NCBI RefSeq assembly: GCF_028532725.1
Contig: NZ_JAQKGU010000002.1
Span: 1 to 64,000, forward strand
Direction: 5' to 3'
Length of the DNA stretch: 64,000 nt
DNA from: Desulfovibrio sp. Fe33
GTDB lineage: Bacteria; Desulfobacterota; Desulfovibrionia; Desulfovibrionales; Desulfovibrionaceae
Shown here: positions 9,251-17,565 of the stretch, piece after piece
How the letters are laid out: every line of letters starts with the position of its first letter
Numbering within the stretch: position 1 is the first letter of the stretch
Made by a program: the position numbers and the translations under genes
The notes under the pieces: generated by a model
The model's input: the letters and a program-made list of their open reading frames with translations, nothing else
Database searches by the model: none
Told to the model about the DNA's origin: nothing

Positions 9251-9472
9251 ATGCCTGCTGTGCAAGACGATGAATGGGTTGTGGCCGAGAGCTATCCCGT
9301 CCGGGAAATGGAAGCCAACGGCGTGACCCCCGACTGGGTCGAAGGCAAGTGGCTGGATGTGGCCGAGGACATGGCCCTCATTCCCGAGAACAACGTGCGC
9401 CTCATCGTGGAAAACGGCGTTTGCCGGGTGGAGGTCTCCACCTACCTCATGGAGTGCGTGCGCGGCTTCTAG
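9251..9472 (+). CDS. Small acidic hypothetical protein
   Basis: A 73-residue acidic protein with two Trp in the first half (DEWVVAES, PDWVEGKWLD) and a single Cys near the end (LMECVRGF). There is no signal peptide or membrane segment. GGGAG at 9239-9243 gives a usable ribosome site. It follows alr by 71 bp. No family is recognised. Frame-consistent coding and the ribosome site make it a likely real gene. Element R1 starts 25 bp after its stop. Confidence 0.6.
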   Translation: MPAVQDDEWVVAESYPVREMEANGVTPDWVEGKWLDVAEDMALIPENNVRLIVENGVCRVEVSTYLMECVRGF

Positions 9473-9497
9473 ACGGCCTGAGGGCCAAAAAGATGGG

Positions 9498-9685
9498 AAC
9501 TCCCCTTTAACTCCTGAAGAGGGAAGTCAGGCGTTGAAAGCCGCTTCGCGACAATAGTCGGGTGATTTCGCCTCCGGCGGGCAAGGGTTCGCACCCTTGC
9601 ATCCCCTGTAAGCGCCTTTGGCGCGGGCTTTCACTCCGCGCGTCCTGCCGCGCAAGAGGGGAGTTAAAGAAAATATAGGTCTCCA
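9498..9685 (+). repeat. Hairpin-string element R1
   Basis: First copy of the dispersed element. Inverted ends AACTCCCCT (9498-9506) and AGGGGAGTT (9657-9665) flank a core with four small hairpins: GCCGC-TTC-GCGAC (one mismatch), CGCC-TCC-GGCG, CAAGGG-TTCGCA-CCCTTG and GCGCC-TTT-GGCGC. It is 3' of the small gene in sense direction. The tail AAATATAGGTCTCC is shared with R8 and R9. Confidence 0.75.
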
Positions 9686-9998
9686 AGATATTCCGGCCCG
9701 GATCGGCACGCGGAATTCCCGCGTTCCGGCCCGGGGCTTTTTGGGTCCGGCGTCGGTTGCCTCGGTGCGGCGGCGTCTGTCGTCCGGTCCGGCCCATTCT
9801 TTTTTGGGGCGGGTCAGATTTGTCTCCTGCCCATCGATTTCCCCGTCCTGCCGCGCGTGGCCGACGGGGCGTTTCCCGGGTGGAACGGCCCCCGCTGTCT
9901 CGCTGGATAATACCCGTTGATACAATGCCTTGAACGGTTTTTCAGCCTCCCGCAGGAGCGCTTTCCCGCGGCTTTATCCTTGATTTTTAGCGGCGTCT
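9686..9998. other. Non-coding stretch between R1 and the PHO-box cluster
   Basis: About 300 bp of GC-rich sequence. Open frames here lack ribosome sites and family features. Short inverted pieces occur (CGGAATTCCCG and similar), but no clear gene, promoter or terminator is seen. Confidence 0.4.
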
Positions 9999-10053
9999 TT
10001 GTCACAGAACTGTAACAATGGAAAATATTACAATTCAGTTACGATTGTGTTAC
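9999..10053. promoter_or_regulatory. PHO-box-like repeat cluster
   Basis: On the plus strand, TTGTCAC (9999-10005), AGAA and CTGTAAC (10010-10016) form a 7-4-7 direct repeat close to the E. coli PHO box. On the minus strand, TGTAACA-CAAT-CGTAACT-GAAT-TGTAATA gives three more half-sites, with TTAC on the plus strand at 10028, 10039 and 10050 (11-bp period). The cluster ends 82 bp before the phoR-like gene. PhoB binding is an inference. Confidence 0.65.
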
Positions 10054-10135
10054 ACAGCGCACGCGTTCGGCGAAAGAGGTACTTGATCTCGTCGATCAAC
10101 ATGTAACCGCCGAACGTGCGATCTAAGGACGGGCA

Positions 10136-11929
10136 ATGAAACTGCGCTCTTTTCAAATGCGGATACTGCTGTGGACCTGGGGACTGCTCCTTATGGCCAT
10201 GGCCGTGGTCTTTTTTTACTCCACGAGCATCGTGGGCGACGAGTTGGTCACCGAGGCGGAAATCCGTACGCGGCACCAGATCGAGGCCATCGAGTGGCTC
10301 ATCCGCGACCACTCGTTGTTCGAATCCGAGCAGGATTTCGCCGAGTGGCTGGACGCGCTGGCCTTCAAGCTTAATTCCAGGATCACCTATATCGTGAACG
10401 GACGGGTGGTGGCCGATTCGGAGGTGCCTTACGCCGATCTCGGTTCACTGGACGACCACGGGCACCGTCCCGAGGTCCTGGCCGCCCTCAAGGAAGGCTG
10501 GGGGGTCAACGTCCGCCACTCCGACACCCTGAGCAAGGACATGCTCTATGTGGCCCGGAAGTTTTCCGGCCTCAGCTACATGGACGGGGGCATTCTGCGC
10601 ATGGCCGTCCCGTTTTCCCACGTCAGTTCCCGCCTCGACCTGCTGCGCACCAATCTCATCTGGCTCTTCCTGGGCACCTTCGCATTGGCCGTCATCCTGA
10701 GCGTGGTCATGTCGCACAACATGGGCCGCGACATCCGGGCCTTTTCCGATCTGGCGAAGTCCATCGGGGAGGGCGACTACTCGAAGAGGGTGCGGGCCGT
10801 GCCCGGCGGCGAGTTCAAGCCGCTGGCCGAATCGATCAACGCCATGGCCCAATCCATCGAGCACAACATCGAGCTTATCCGGGACCAGAAGGGGCAGTTG
10901 CAGGCCGTGTTCGACGGAATGCGCGAGGGCGTGCTGACCGTGGACGCGCATGGCCGCATCGAGTCCTTCAACAATTCCCTGGACGAGATGTTCAACCTGC
11001 CTTCCTCCACCATCGGCCGGTCGCCCATCGAAGTCATCCGGCGCTATGAGATTCAGGACCTGGTGGAACACGTCATCGCCGACCCCGATGCCGGGCCGAG
11101 GTCCATCCAGATCGACATCATGGACACGCGCACCGTCGAGGTCACTGCGGAGCTGTTCCTGGACCAGAACGGGGTGCGCAAGGTCATCCTGGTTTTCTAC
11201 GACATCACCGAAATGAAGCGCAGCGAAAAGGGGCTCAAGGACTTCGTGGCCAATGCCTCCCACCAGCTCCGCACCCCCCTTACCTCCATCAAGGGGTACA
11301 CCGAAACGCTGCTGGACATGCCCCCGGACGATCCCGAATCCGCCCGCCGGTTCCTGGAGACCGTGCTCAAGAACGCGGATCATATGGACAAGGTCATTTC
11401 CAGTATGCTCGCGCTCGCCAAGTCCGAGCAGGCGGGCAAGCTTCTCAAAATGACGCCTCTTTCCGGGCGCGAGCATCTGTCCCGCGCCATCGACGACCTG
11501 GCCGTGTGGGCCTCGGAACGCGACATCACCTTCCGCACCCGCACTCCGGACGACGAGATGATGGTCATGGGTGAAACGGACGGGCTCCTGCACGTCTTTC
11601 ACAATCTGCTCAACAATGCGGTCAAGTACAGCCCCGACGGCGGGGTCATTACGGTCAGCGCGGAAGATGACGGCGAGTCCATCGTTTTTTGCGTCGAGGA
11701 TCAGGGGCCGGGCATCTCGCGCGAGCACTCCACCAAGGTGTTCGAGCGCTTCTACCGGGTGGACGAGAACACCATAGACGGGTCGGGCAGCGCCGGATTG
11801 GGGCTCGCCATATGCCGTCGCATCGTCAAGAACCTGGGCGGCGAGATCTGGCATGACGGCTACGGCGAGGATGTGCGCGGGGCGCGCTTCTGCTTTCGCC
11901 TGAACAAACCCGAGGAAACGGTCCTGTAG
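10136..11929 (+). CDS. phoR: PhoR-like phosphate sensor histidine kinase
   Basis: A membrane kinase of 597 residues. It has TM1 (about 8-30), a periplasmic sensor region, TM2 (about 175-195), HAMP (about 196-250), PAS (about 260-360), HisKA and HATPase_c. The phospho-acceptor is H376 in ASHQLRTPL; the residue after His is Gln, not the usual Glu. The ATP site shows FHNLLNNAVKYS, DQGPGIS and GSAGLGLAI. The PiT and DUF47 genes downstream and the PHO-like repeats upstream argue for phosphate sensing. No PhoB response regulator is in the window, so its partner is encoded elsewhere. Confidence 0.8.
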   Translation: MKLRSFQMRILLWTWGLLLMAMAVVFFYSTSIVGDELVTEAEIRTRHQIEAIEWLIRDHSLFESEQDFAEWLDALAFKLNSRITYIVNGRVVADSEVPYADLGSLDDHGHRPEVLAALKEGWGVNVRHSDTLSKDMLYVARKFSGLSYMDGGILRMAVPFSHVSSRLDLLRTNLIWLFLGTFALAVILSVVMSHNMGRDIRAFSDLAKSIGEGDYSKRVRAVPGGEFKPLAESINAMAQSIEHNIELIRDQKGQLQAVFDGMREGVLTVDAHGRIESFNNSLDEMFNLPSSTIGRSPIEVIRRYEIQDLVEHVIADPDAGPRSIQIDIMDTRTVEVTAELFLDQNGVRKVILVFYDITEMKRSEKGLKDFVANASHQLRTPLTSIKGYTETLLDMPPDDPESARRFLETVLKNADHMDKVISSMLALAKSEQAGKLLKMTPLSGREHLSRAIDDLAVWASERDITFRTRTPDDEMMVMGETDGLLHVFHNLLNNAVKYSPDGGVITVSAEDDGESIVFCVEDQGPGISREHSTKVFERFYRVDENTIDGSGSAGLGLAICRRIVKNLGGEIWHDGYGEDVRGARFCFRLNKPEETVL

Positions 11930-11968
11930 GCAACTTCTAACCAATTCCCTCGAAAGAGGGGCTATACG

Positions 11969-13207
11969 ATGGATATTTACGATCTGTTCTTATACATGTC
12001 CGTGGGGGCCGGTTTCCTCATGGCCTTCAACCTCGGCGCGAACGACGTGGCCAACTCCATGGCCTCGGCGGTCGGGGCCAGGGCCATCACGGTCAAGCAG
12101 GCCGTGTTCATCGCGGGCATCCTCAACTTCGTGGGCGCGGTTTTTCTCGGCTCCCACGTCACCGCAACAATCAGCAAGGGGATCATCAACCCTGAGGTCA
12201 TCGCGGACCCGAAGCTGATAATGATCGGCATGTTCGCCGCGCTCCTTGCGGCGGGCCTATGGGTCCTGGTGGCCACGTTGACCTCGCTGCCGGTATCGTC
12301 CACGCACTCCATCGTCGGTGCGATCATGGGCTTCGGGCTGGTGGCGGGCGGCCCGGACGTGGTCAACTGGCTGAAGATGGGCGGCATCGTCCTGTCGTGG
12401 GTTATCTCCCCGTTCTTTGCCGCAGGTATCGCCTACTTCATCTTCACGCACATACGACGATACATCCTTTTCCAGCATCACTTCATCCGCCAAGCAAAGA
12501 AATGGGCGCCCATCTGGGTGGCCATCACCCTCTCCATGATCTCCCTTTCCTTCCTGTACAAGACGCCGGTCGGCAAATCCCTGAACCTGCATTGGCTGGT
12601 ATCGCTGAGCATAGCCGGAGTGCTGGCCCTGCTTGCCTGGATAGCGGCCCGGGTCTTCGTGGGCAAGATCGTCCTCGATGAGGAGGAAGGCGCTGAGGGC
12701 GTGGAGCGGGTTTTCCGCAAGATGCAGGTGGGCACTTCCTGCTACGTGGCTCTCTCCCAGGGGGCAAACGACGTGGCCAACGCCATCGGTCCGGTGGCCG
12801 CCATCTACCTCATCGCCAAGGAGCACGTGCTCCTTGCGCGGGCCGAGGTTCCGTGGCCCATGCTCGTTCTGGGAGGCCTGGGCATCGCGGTGGGCATCGC
12901 GTTGCTGGGCCATAAGGTCATGGCCACCGTGGGCGAGAAGATCACCACCCTGACCAACACCCGGGGATTCGCCGTCGACTTCGGCGCGGCCTCCACCGTG
13001 TTGATCGCCTCCAATCTCGGTCTGCCCGTATCCACCACCCATGCGGCTGTGGGCGGCGTGGTCGGCGTGGGATTGGCCCGCGGCTTCTCGGCCGTGGATT
13101 TCCGGGTGCTGTTGCGCATCGTCGCCTACTGGGTGGCCACAGTCCCGATCGCGGCCCTGACCAGTATAGTAATCTTTGTGCTGCTCAAATGGTTGTGTTA
13201 CGGCTAG
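11969..13207 (+). CDS. pit: PiT-family inorganic phosphate transporter
   Basis: A 412-residue membrane protein with about ten hydrophobic segments. It has two copies of the PiT signature: FNLGANDVANSMASAVGARA near the N-terminus and SQGANDVANAIGPVAA in the second half. These are the inverted-repeat halves of the PF01384 fold and carry the phosphate and cation residues. LPVSSTHSIVG and LPVSTTHAAVG form the second signature pair. It should take up phosphate by H+ or Na+ symport. It starts 39 bp after the kinase and is followed by the DUF47 gene. Confidence 0.92.
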   Translation: MDIYDLFLYMSVGAGFLMAFNLGANDVANSMASAVGARAITVKQAVFIAGILNFVGAVFLGSHVTATISKGIINPEVIADPKLIMIGMFAALLAAGLWVLVATLTSLPVSSTHSIVGAIMGFGLVAGGPDVVNWLKMGGIVLSWVISPFFAAGIAYFIFTHIRRYILFQHHFIRQAKKWAPIWVAITLSMISLSFLYKTPVGKSLNLHWLVSLSIAGVLALLAWIAARVFVGKIVLDEEEGAEGVERVFRKMQVGTSCYVALSQGANDVANAIGPVAAIYLIAKEHVLLARAEVPWPMLVLGGLGIAVGIALLGHKVMATVGEKITTLTNTRGFAVDFGAASTVLIASNLGLPVSTTHAAVGGVVGVGLARGFSAVDFRVLLRIVAYWVATVPIAALTSIVIFVLLKWLCYG

Positions 13208-13250
13208 GTTACAAAAAATTGAAACAATCCTTTTCAGAAGAGGTCGCCAT

Positions 13251-13925
13251 ATGACATTGAGAATCCCCTTCTTCGGCCTGCTCGGTAAGCGTTCCCCCAT
13301 GGAAGGGCTGGTCGAGCATTACGACAAGATCGCCGAGTGCATTTCCGCCATCGACGAATCCCTTGAGTGCTATGTTTCCGGCGGTGTGTGCCGTGAATTC
13401 AAGGAGCTGAACAAGACCGTGGACGAGATCGAGAACCACGCCGACTCGATCAAGCGGAACATCCGCAACCACCTGCCGCAGGGCTTGTTCATGGCTGTCG
13501 AGAAGCATCTGTTTCTGTCCTACACCAAGAGTCAGGACAACATCCTCGACGCGGCCCAGGACGCCCTGCATTGGTTGGCCATCCGGCCGGTCATCATCCC
13601 CGAGGAGATTCAGAAGGACGTGATCTACCTTCTGGATTCCGTTGCGAAGTGCACGGCGCTTCTCGGACCCGCGCTCAAGTCCACCATCGCGTTGCTCAAC
13701 GGCGAGTCCCTGGATCGGGAGGGCACCAAGGAGTGCTATCGCCGGGTACGCCGGGAGCGCGACGAAGTCCGTCGCCGCAAGAATGACCTGGAGAAAAAGA
13801 TTTTCGATCAGGAAATCGATTTCAAGGAAATCTACCAGCTCATCCACTTCGTGGACTGCCTCGACAACATGGGGCACAACACGGAGAACTGCGCCGAGCT
13901 GCTGCGTTCCATGATCGCCCGATAG
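13251..13925 (+). CDS. DUF47 (PhoU-like) phosphate transport accessory protein
   Basis: A 224-residue all-helical cytoplasmic protein of the DUF47/PhoU-related family, which is regularly paired with PiT transporters. Visible family stretches are IENHADSIKRNIRNHLP, SQDNILDAAQDAL and FVDCLDNMGHNTENCAELL; the Asp/Glu-rich helices are likely metal-binding. I chose the ATG at 13251, with AGAAGAGG upstream, over the in-frame ATG at 13176, which would overlap the transporter. It probably modulates PiT activity. Confidence 0.88.
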   Translation: MTLRIPFFGLLGKRSPMEGLVEHYDKIAECISAIDESLECYVSGGVCREFKELNKTVDEIENHADSIKRNIRNHLPQGLFMAVEKHLFLSYTKSQDNILDAAQDALHWLAIRPVIIPEEIQKDVIYLLDSVAKCTALLGPALKSTIALLNGESLDREGTKECYRRVRRERDEVRRRKNDLEKKIFDQEIDFKEIYQLIHFVDCLDNMGHNTENCAELLRSMIAR

Positions 13926-13962
13926 CCCGGCGGCGACGGCCGCATCCGCCATACGCCAAAAG

Positions 13963-14003
13963 AAGAGGCCCGACGTCATGCGCCGGGCCTCTTTTCGTTT
14001 TTG
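13963..14003. terminator. Bidirectional terminator
   Basis: AAGAGGCCCG (13963-13972) pairs with CGGGCCTCTT (13984-13993), followed by TTCGTTTTT. It sits between the convergent DUF47 and YbaY-like genes. Confidence 0.8.
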
Positions 14004-14007
14004 CGGG

Positions 14008-14457
14008 CTACCGTTTGACCTGCCTGACCGTCACTTCCACGGCCTTGTCCTTGGGCCAGGGCGGGGAATCGAGCCGCACGTTTCCGGCAAAGAGGACCTG
14101 CCCCTTGAATTCGATGCGGGTCGAAACCGCGTAACGCAGCGTCCCGACAATCCGCGACGGATCATATCCCAGGACTATCCTGAAAGGCGGCGCGGCCTTG
14201 ACCGGCAGGAAGGCGTCGGCAACGACCTTGTCTTTCGGATCGAGGCGCGAAAGGTTCTCCAATTCCACGAACAATGCGCAGCCCGGAGGCAGGAGCAACC
14301 GCTCAGGATAGGTTACCGATACCTTCATGGTTGCGGTGGAACGGGCTCCGGCGGGCGATTCGGCCTTGCCGGACATGGAGGCGCATCCGCCAAAGGCGGC
14401 GAAGAGCATGAGCGCGGCCGCAATGGCCGGGGCGAAGAAAGAAAATCGGCGATGCAT
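14008..14457 (-). CDS. YbaY/YscW-type lipoprotein
   Basis: I chose the start at 14457 because GGAG lies 6 bp before it; the ATG at 14469 lacks a site. The N-terminus is a lipoprotein signal with lipobox FGGC, so it should be attached to a membrane. The mature part (about 120 residues) has TMKVSVTYPERLLLPPGCAL and ends VEVTVRQVKR, as in the YbaY/YscW type III chaperone-like lipoprotein family. No secretion genes are nearby, so a general envelope role is more likely than a secretion role. The gene is single and is terminated by the shared hairpin. Confidence 0.7.
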   Translation of the reverse strand: MHRRFSFFAPAIAAALMLFAAFGGCASMSGKAESPAGARSTATMKVSVTYPERLLLPPGCALFVELENLSRLDPKDKVVADAFLPVKAAPPFRIVLGYDPSRIVGTLRYAVSTRIEFKGQVLFAGNVRLDSPPWPKDKAVEVTVRQVKR

Positions 14458-14553
14458 GGGAAGCTCCATATTTTCCCCATGCTACGCAATTCCGTCATCG
14501 CGCGCCAGTGCCCGGGTGAATGTGGTCCTGTTTGGAAAAAATGCAGAAAGTGC

Positions 14554-14582
14554 TTGAAAATGAAAATCGATTTCAATATAAG
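14554..14582 (+). promoter_or_regulatory. Sigma70-type promoter overlapped by a Fur-box-like operator
   Basis: TTGAAA (14554-14559), a 17-bp spacer and TATAAG (14577-14582) form a good promoter. GAAAAT-GAAAAT-C-GATTTC (14556-14574) matches the Fur hexamer array GATAATGATAATCATTATC at 14 of 19 positions and covers the -35 and spacer. The promoter reads toward the TPR/HD-GYP genes. Confidence 0.55.
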
Positions 14583-14713
14583 TCCATCCATGTCAGCCAT
14601 CCAGACAACGGGAACCGTTTCGGTTCATGACGATTCCTTCTTCTTTCGGGAACGATGTATCGGCCGGTCCGCCACGGGCGCGGCCGGATAACCCAATCCC
14701 AAGGAGAAGTCGT

Positions 14714-15034
14714 ATGAGCTCGTTGAAGAAACTTGGTATGCTCAATCGTGAAGGAATGCGGGCCTGCAACGAAGGCCGTCCCGGCGACGCCCTGTTTCAG
14801 TTGACCCAGGCCGACAGCCTGGCCCGGTCCCTCAACTCGCCCCTGCACGAAGCCAAGGTGCGCAACAACATGGGCCTGGTCTATCAGGTGTCTGGCAAAT
14901 ACGAAGAGGCGCGCGTCAGCTATCGCATCGCGGCCAGCCGCGCCGTGGAGGGCGGAGCCGAAGGAACCGGCCTGCACCGGGTCATCATGACCAATCTGGG
15001 TTCCCTTCCCGCCGCCAGAAGCAGGGCCGTTTAG
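14714..15034 (+). CDS. Tetratricopeptide repeat protein, short
   Basis: A 106-residue cytoplasmic protein. Residues about 1-80 form two TPR-like helical hairpins (NEGRPGDALFQLTQADSLA and VYQVSGKYEEARVSYRIAA with the usual G-Y-A positions). AAGGAG at 14701-14706 fixes the start at 14714. It ends 2 bp before the HD-GYP gene, so the two are surely cotranscribed. A role as an adaptor for that enzyme is an inference. The gene sits behind a promoter overlapped by a Fur-like site. Confidence 0.75.
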   Translation: MSSLKKLGMLNREGMRACNEGRPGDALFQLTQADSLARSLNSPLHEAKVRNNMGLVYQVSGKYEEARVSYRIAASRAVEGGAEGTGLHRVIMTNLGSLPAARSRAV

Positions 15035-15036
15035 TC

Positions 15037-15720
15037 ATGGACGCATTTCAAATGGCTCCGGCGCCGACCGTATCGGTGCCGGAGCCGTCCTTGAAGCCTC
15101 TGGATTCGAGCGATTTTCTTCCCACGACCCTGCATCAGTTCGCCCTGTCCCTGGGCAACGCCATTGACGCCAAGGACCCGCATACTTCGATGCATTCCGA
15201 CGAGGTGGCCGAAGTCTCCTGGGTATTGGCCCTGACCATGGGAATCCCTCCGACCAAGGCCGCCGCCATCCATGTGGCCGGGCATCTGCACGACATCGGA
15301 AAAATCGGCGTCCCGGATTCGGTCCTCAGGAAGGAATACCCGCTCACTACGGCAGAATGGCAGGCCGTGCGGCATCATCCCGAAGCGGGAGCCGCCATTC
15401 TCGAACCCGTGGCCGCCCTCAACCGTCTCGGCGTGGTGGATATGGTTCTGCATCACCACGAGCGTTGGGACGGCAAAGGATACCCCCACAGGCTCCAGGG
15501 CACGGCCATCCCGCTTGGCGCACGCATCATCAGCGTGGCCGATTCTCTTTCCGCCATGCTCCAGAACAGGCCCTACCGGCCCGCGTTGACCATGGACAAT
15601 GCGTGCCGCGAAATCTATCGGTGCGCCGGAACGCAGTTCGATCCCCGGGTGGTGGACGCCTTTCGTCTCGCCTCGGGCAAAATTTTCAAACTTCTCCCCA
15701 CCATATCCACCCACGACTGA
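15037..15720 (+). CDS. HD-GYP domain protein, probable cyclic-di-GMP phosphodiesterase
   Basis: A 227-residue stand-alone HD-GYP protein. HLHDIGKIGVPD carries the HD metal pair and is followed by HHPEAG. HHHERWDGKGYP carries the GYP motif, and RIISVADSLSAML completes the fold. All metal ligands of the family appear present, so it should hydrolyse c-di-GMP. There is no receiver or sensor domain, so control may come from the upstream TPR protein. It probably balances cyclases such as the GGDEF protein at 44665-46338. Confidence 0.87.
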   Translation: MDAFQMAPAPTVSVPEPSLKPLDSSDFLPTTLHQFALSLGNAIDAKDPHTSMHSDEVAEVSWVLALTMGIPPTKAAAIHVAGHLHDIGKIGVPDSVLRKEYPLTTAEWQAVRHHPEAGAAILEPVAALNRLGVVDMVLHHHERWDGKGYPHRLQGTAIPLGARIISVADSLSAMLQNRPYRPALTMDNACREIYRCAGTQFDPRVVDAFRLASGKIFKLLPTISTHD

Positions 15721-15769
15721 AATTCTTGACGGCAGGCCGAGCCGATTGCGCTTTGTCGTCGGCAGGCAG

Positions 15770-15860
15770 CCGGGGCGCTGCCCCGGACCCCGCCAGGGAA
15801 CCTTTTGAAAAAGGTTCCCTGGACCCTCCAAAACTTTTTGTGTCGCCTTCGGCGAAAGGG
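15770..15860 (+). terminator. Hairpin series 3' of the HD-GYP gene (terminator-like repeat)
   Basis: Three hairpins in a row: CCGGGGC-GCT-GCCCCGG (15770-15786), CCAGGGAACCTTTT-GA-AAAAGGTTCCCTGG (15793-15822) and CGCC-TTC-GGCG (15844-15854). The run AAAACTTTTTG lies between the second and third. The layout resembles the R elements, but the sequence differs. It probably ends the TPR/HD-GYP transcript. Confidence 0.65.
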
Positions 15861-15975
15861 CTCATTAAACTATTTATTAAATGAAGCTGAAGTTTCGACT
15901 CCCGCCCTCAAACAAAGTCTCAGAGCATCCCGCGAAGCGGAGCCAGAAAGTTTGGGAAAAGAAGGGGATGGGGGT

Positions 15976-16032
15976 CCGGGGGAAGGGGAGGAAAGAACCC
16001 TTTTCAAAGGGTTTTTCCTCCCCTTCCCCCGG
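15976..16032. repeat. Long inverted repeat containing repeat B copy 2
   Basis: CCGGGGGAAGGGGAGG (15976-15991) pairs perfectly with CCTCCCCTTCCCCCGG (16017-16032). The inner AACCCTTTT-CAAAGGGTTT extends the hairpin. The right arm equals the string found at 527-574. Confidence 0.7.
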
Positions 16033-16044
16033 CCGCCGGAGGCG

Positions 16045-16096
16045 CATCAACAAGAAAAGGCGGACGCGCATTGCGCGTCCGCCTTTCTTGTTGATG
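16045..16096 (-). terminator. Very long terminator hairpin of mrp
   Basis: CATCAACAAGAAAAGGCGG and ACGCGCA (16045-16070) face an almost perfect reverse complement (16071-16096), with one bulged A. The stem of about 25 bp is far longer than a usual terminator. It lies 14 bp after the mrp stop codon. Confidence 0.7.
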
Positions 16097-16109
16097 AAGC
16101 GACAGCCGA

Positions 16110-16985
16110 CTACGCCTTGGGCGGGTCGGGGAGAGCGAGGACGGGGGCAATGATCTTTTCCATGGCCTTGCCGGTCGCGGTATCGCGGTGGACTTTCATG
16201 AAGGGGTAGCCTTCGTCACCGGAGTCTGCCACGGCCGGATCGAGGGGGATGCGGCCGAGGAATTGGACGCCCGATTCCTTGGCGAGGGCTTCGCCGCCGC
16301 CGGATTTGAAGATGTCGTGGACCTTGCCGCAATCGGGGCAGGCGAAACCGGACATGTTCTCGACGATGCCGAGCACGCGGTTGCCCACTTCGCCGACGAA
16401 GGACACGGACCGGCGGACGTCGTCGATGGCCACGCCCTGGGGGGTGGTGACGATGACGGCCATGGCGGTGGGTCCGAGGGTTTGCAGGGTGGACAGGGGC
16501 TCGTCACCGGTTCCCGGAGGGCAATCGACGATGAGGTAGTCCAGATCGCCCCACATGACGTCTTCGACGAACTGCTTGATGAGGCCGATCTTGACCGGAC
16601 CGCGCCAGATGACGGCCTGGCGGTCGTCCTGGAGCAGGAAGCCGAGGGACATGACCGACAGGTTCTTGCTCCAAGGCACGGGTTCCATGACATCGGCGCC
16701 GATATGGGGCTGCTGGCCCTTGAGGGAGAGCAGGCGAGGCACGCTCGGTCCGTGCACGTCCACGTCGAGCAGGCCGACCTTCTTGCCGGCCAGAGACAGG
16801 GCCACGGCGATGTTGGCGGCCACGGTGGATTTGCCCACGCCGCCCTTGCCGGACATGACCACGATCTTGTGCTTGATGCGGCTCAGGGTCTTTTGCAGTT
16901 TCTGGTCCTCGGGCTTGTCGCAGCCCGTGGTGCTGGTACAGGTTCCGTCAGGCGAGGCGGAGGAACATCCTTCACAACCACTCAT
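16110..16985 (-). CDS. mrp: Mrp/NBP35-family Fe-S carrier ATPase
   Basis: A 291-residue P-loop ATPase of the Mrp/ApbC/NBP35 family, which carries Fe-S clusters to apoproteins. The N-terminus has four Cys (4, 7, 16, 22). The deviant Walker A GKGGVGKST is at 46-54. DVDVHGPSVPRLL and VDCPPGTGDE follow, and ACPDCG is the conserved C-terminal CxxC cluster site. AGGAG precedes the ATG. Upstream in the same direction are a NifX-like gene and a sigma54 activator. This order resembles the orange-protein operon of Desulfovibrio, where an Mrp ATPase works with the metal-cluster protein. Confidence 0.88.
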   Translation of the reverse strand: MSGCEGCSSASPDGTCTSTTGCDKPEDQKLQKTLSRIKHKIVVMSGKGGVGKSTVAANIAVALSLAGKKVGLLDVDVHGPSVPRLLSLKGQQPHIGADVMEPVPWSKNLSVMSLGFLLQDDRQAVIWRGPVKIGLIKQFVEDVMWGDLDYLIVDCPPGTGDEPLSTLQTLGPTAMAVIVTTPQGVAIDDVRRSVSFVGEVGNRVLGIVENMSGFACPDCGKVHDIFKSGGGEALAKESGVQFLGRIPLDPAVADSGDEGYPFMKVHRDTATGKAMEKIIAPVLALPDPPKA

Positions 16986-17097
16986 ACTATTCTCCTGAAA
17001 AACGGCGACCCGAAGCCGCCTTAGAGGTACATGCAGGTCCCGAACCGGCGAACGGTCGCGGCCGGGTCACAGAGAGATAACCATGGCCTGAAAAAAG

Positions 17098-17448
17098 TCA
17101 AACCGCCGCTCCGGGCATGGTCAATTCGGCCAGTCCGTCGTGGAGATAACCTTCGAGCACTTGGTTTTCGGTGCCGGTAAGCCAGGGGATGACCGTGATT
17201 CCGGCCCGCTCCAGGGCGTGCCGGGTCCGGTTGCGGATGGCCCCGCACAAAAAAATGGTTACCCCGCAGGCCAATATGGCGGATGTCCTGTCCATAGGGT
17301 CCTTTGAGGGAAGGGATAGGAGGCCTGCGGGGTAAAATTTATCGTCACGTATTTCAAACAGCTTGTATCCGTCCGCGTTCTCGCACACGGAGGCCAGTCG
17401 GTCCTGGTAGCACGCCAGGCAGATCAGCTTGGCGGAATCCGTCTTCAT
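17098..17448 (-). CDS. NifX/NifB-domain (orange-protein-like) metal-cluster protein
   Basis: A 116-residue protein of the dinitrogenase FeMo-cofactor fold: LICLACYQDRLASVCENADGY near the start, FEIRDD, then ACGVTIFLCGAI and GITVIPWLTG. Size and fold match the ORP (Mo-Cu cluster) proteins of Desulfovibrio. A bona fide ORP role is an inference. I chose the start at 17448 because GGAGAG precedes it. A sigma54 promoter (17499-17514) lies 50 bp upstream, and mrp follows 112 bp downstream, so both genes are probably one sigma54 operon. Confidence 0.75.
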   Translation of the reverse strand: MKTDSAKLICLACYQDRLASVCENADGYKLFEIRDDKFYPAGLLSLPSKDPMDRTSAILACGVTIFLCGAIRNRTRHALERAGITVIPWLTGTENQVLEGYLHDGLAELTMPGAAV

Positions 17449-17498
17449 CGTCTCTCTCCAAAAGTCCGGCAGGACCCGAACCAGTTGTTTTCCAATGA

Positions 17499-17514
17499 GC
17501 ATGGATTGTGCCAA
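17499..17514 (-). promoter_or_regulatory. Sigma54 (-24/-12) promoter of the nifX-like/mrp genes
   Basis: On the minus strand TTGGCACAATCCATGC has GG and GC exactly 12 bp apart, as in the RpoN consensus. Transcription would start near 17488, leaving a leader of about 40 nt. Confidence 0.8.
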
Positions 17515-17565
17515 ATAAAAATAGTAATAAATTCAGTATCTTGATTTTTCATAGGGTTGCGAAGA

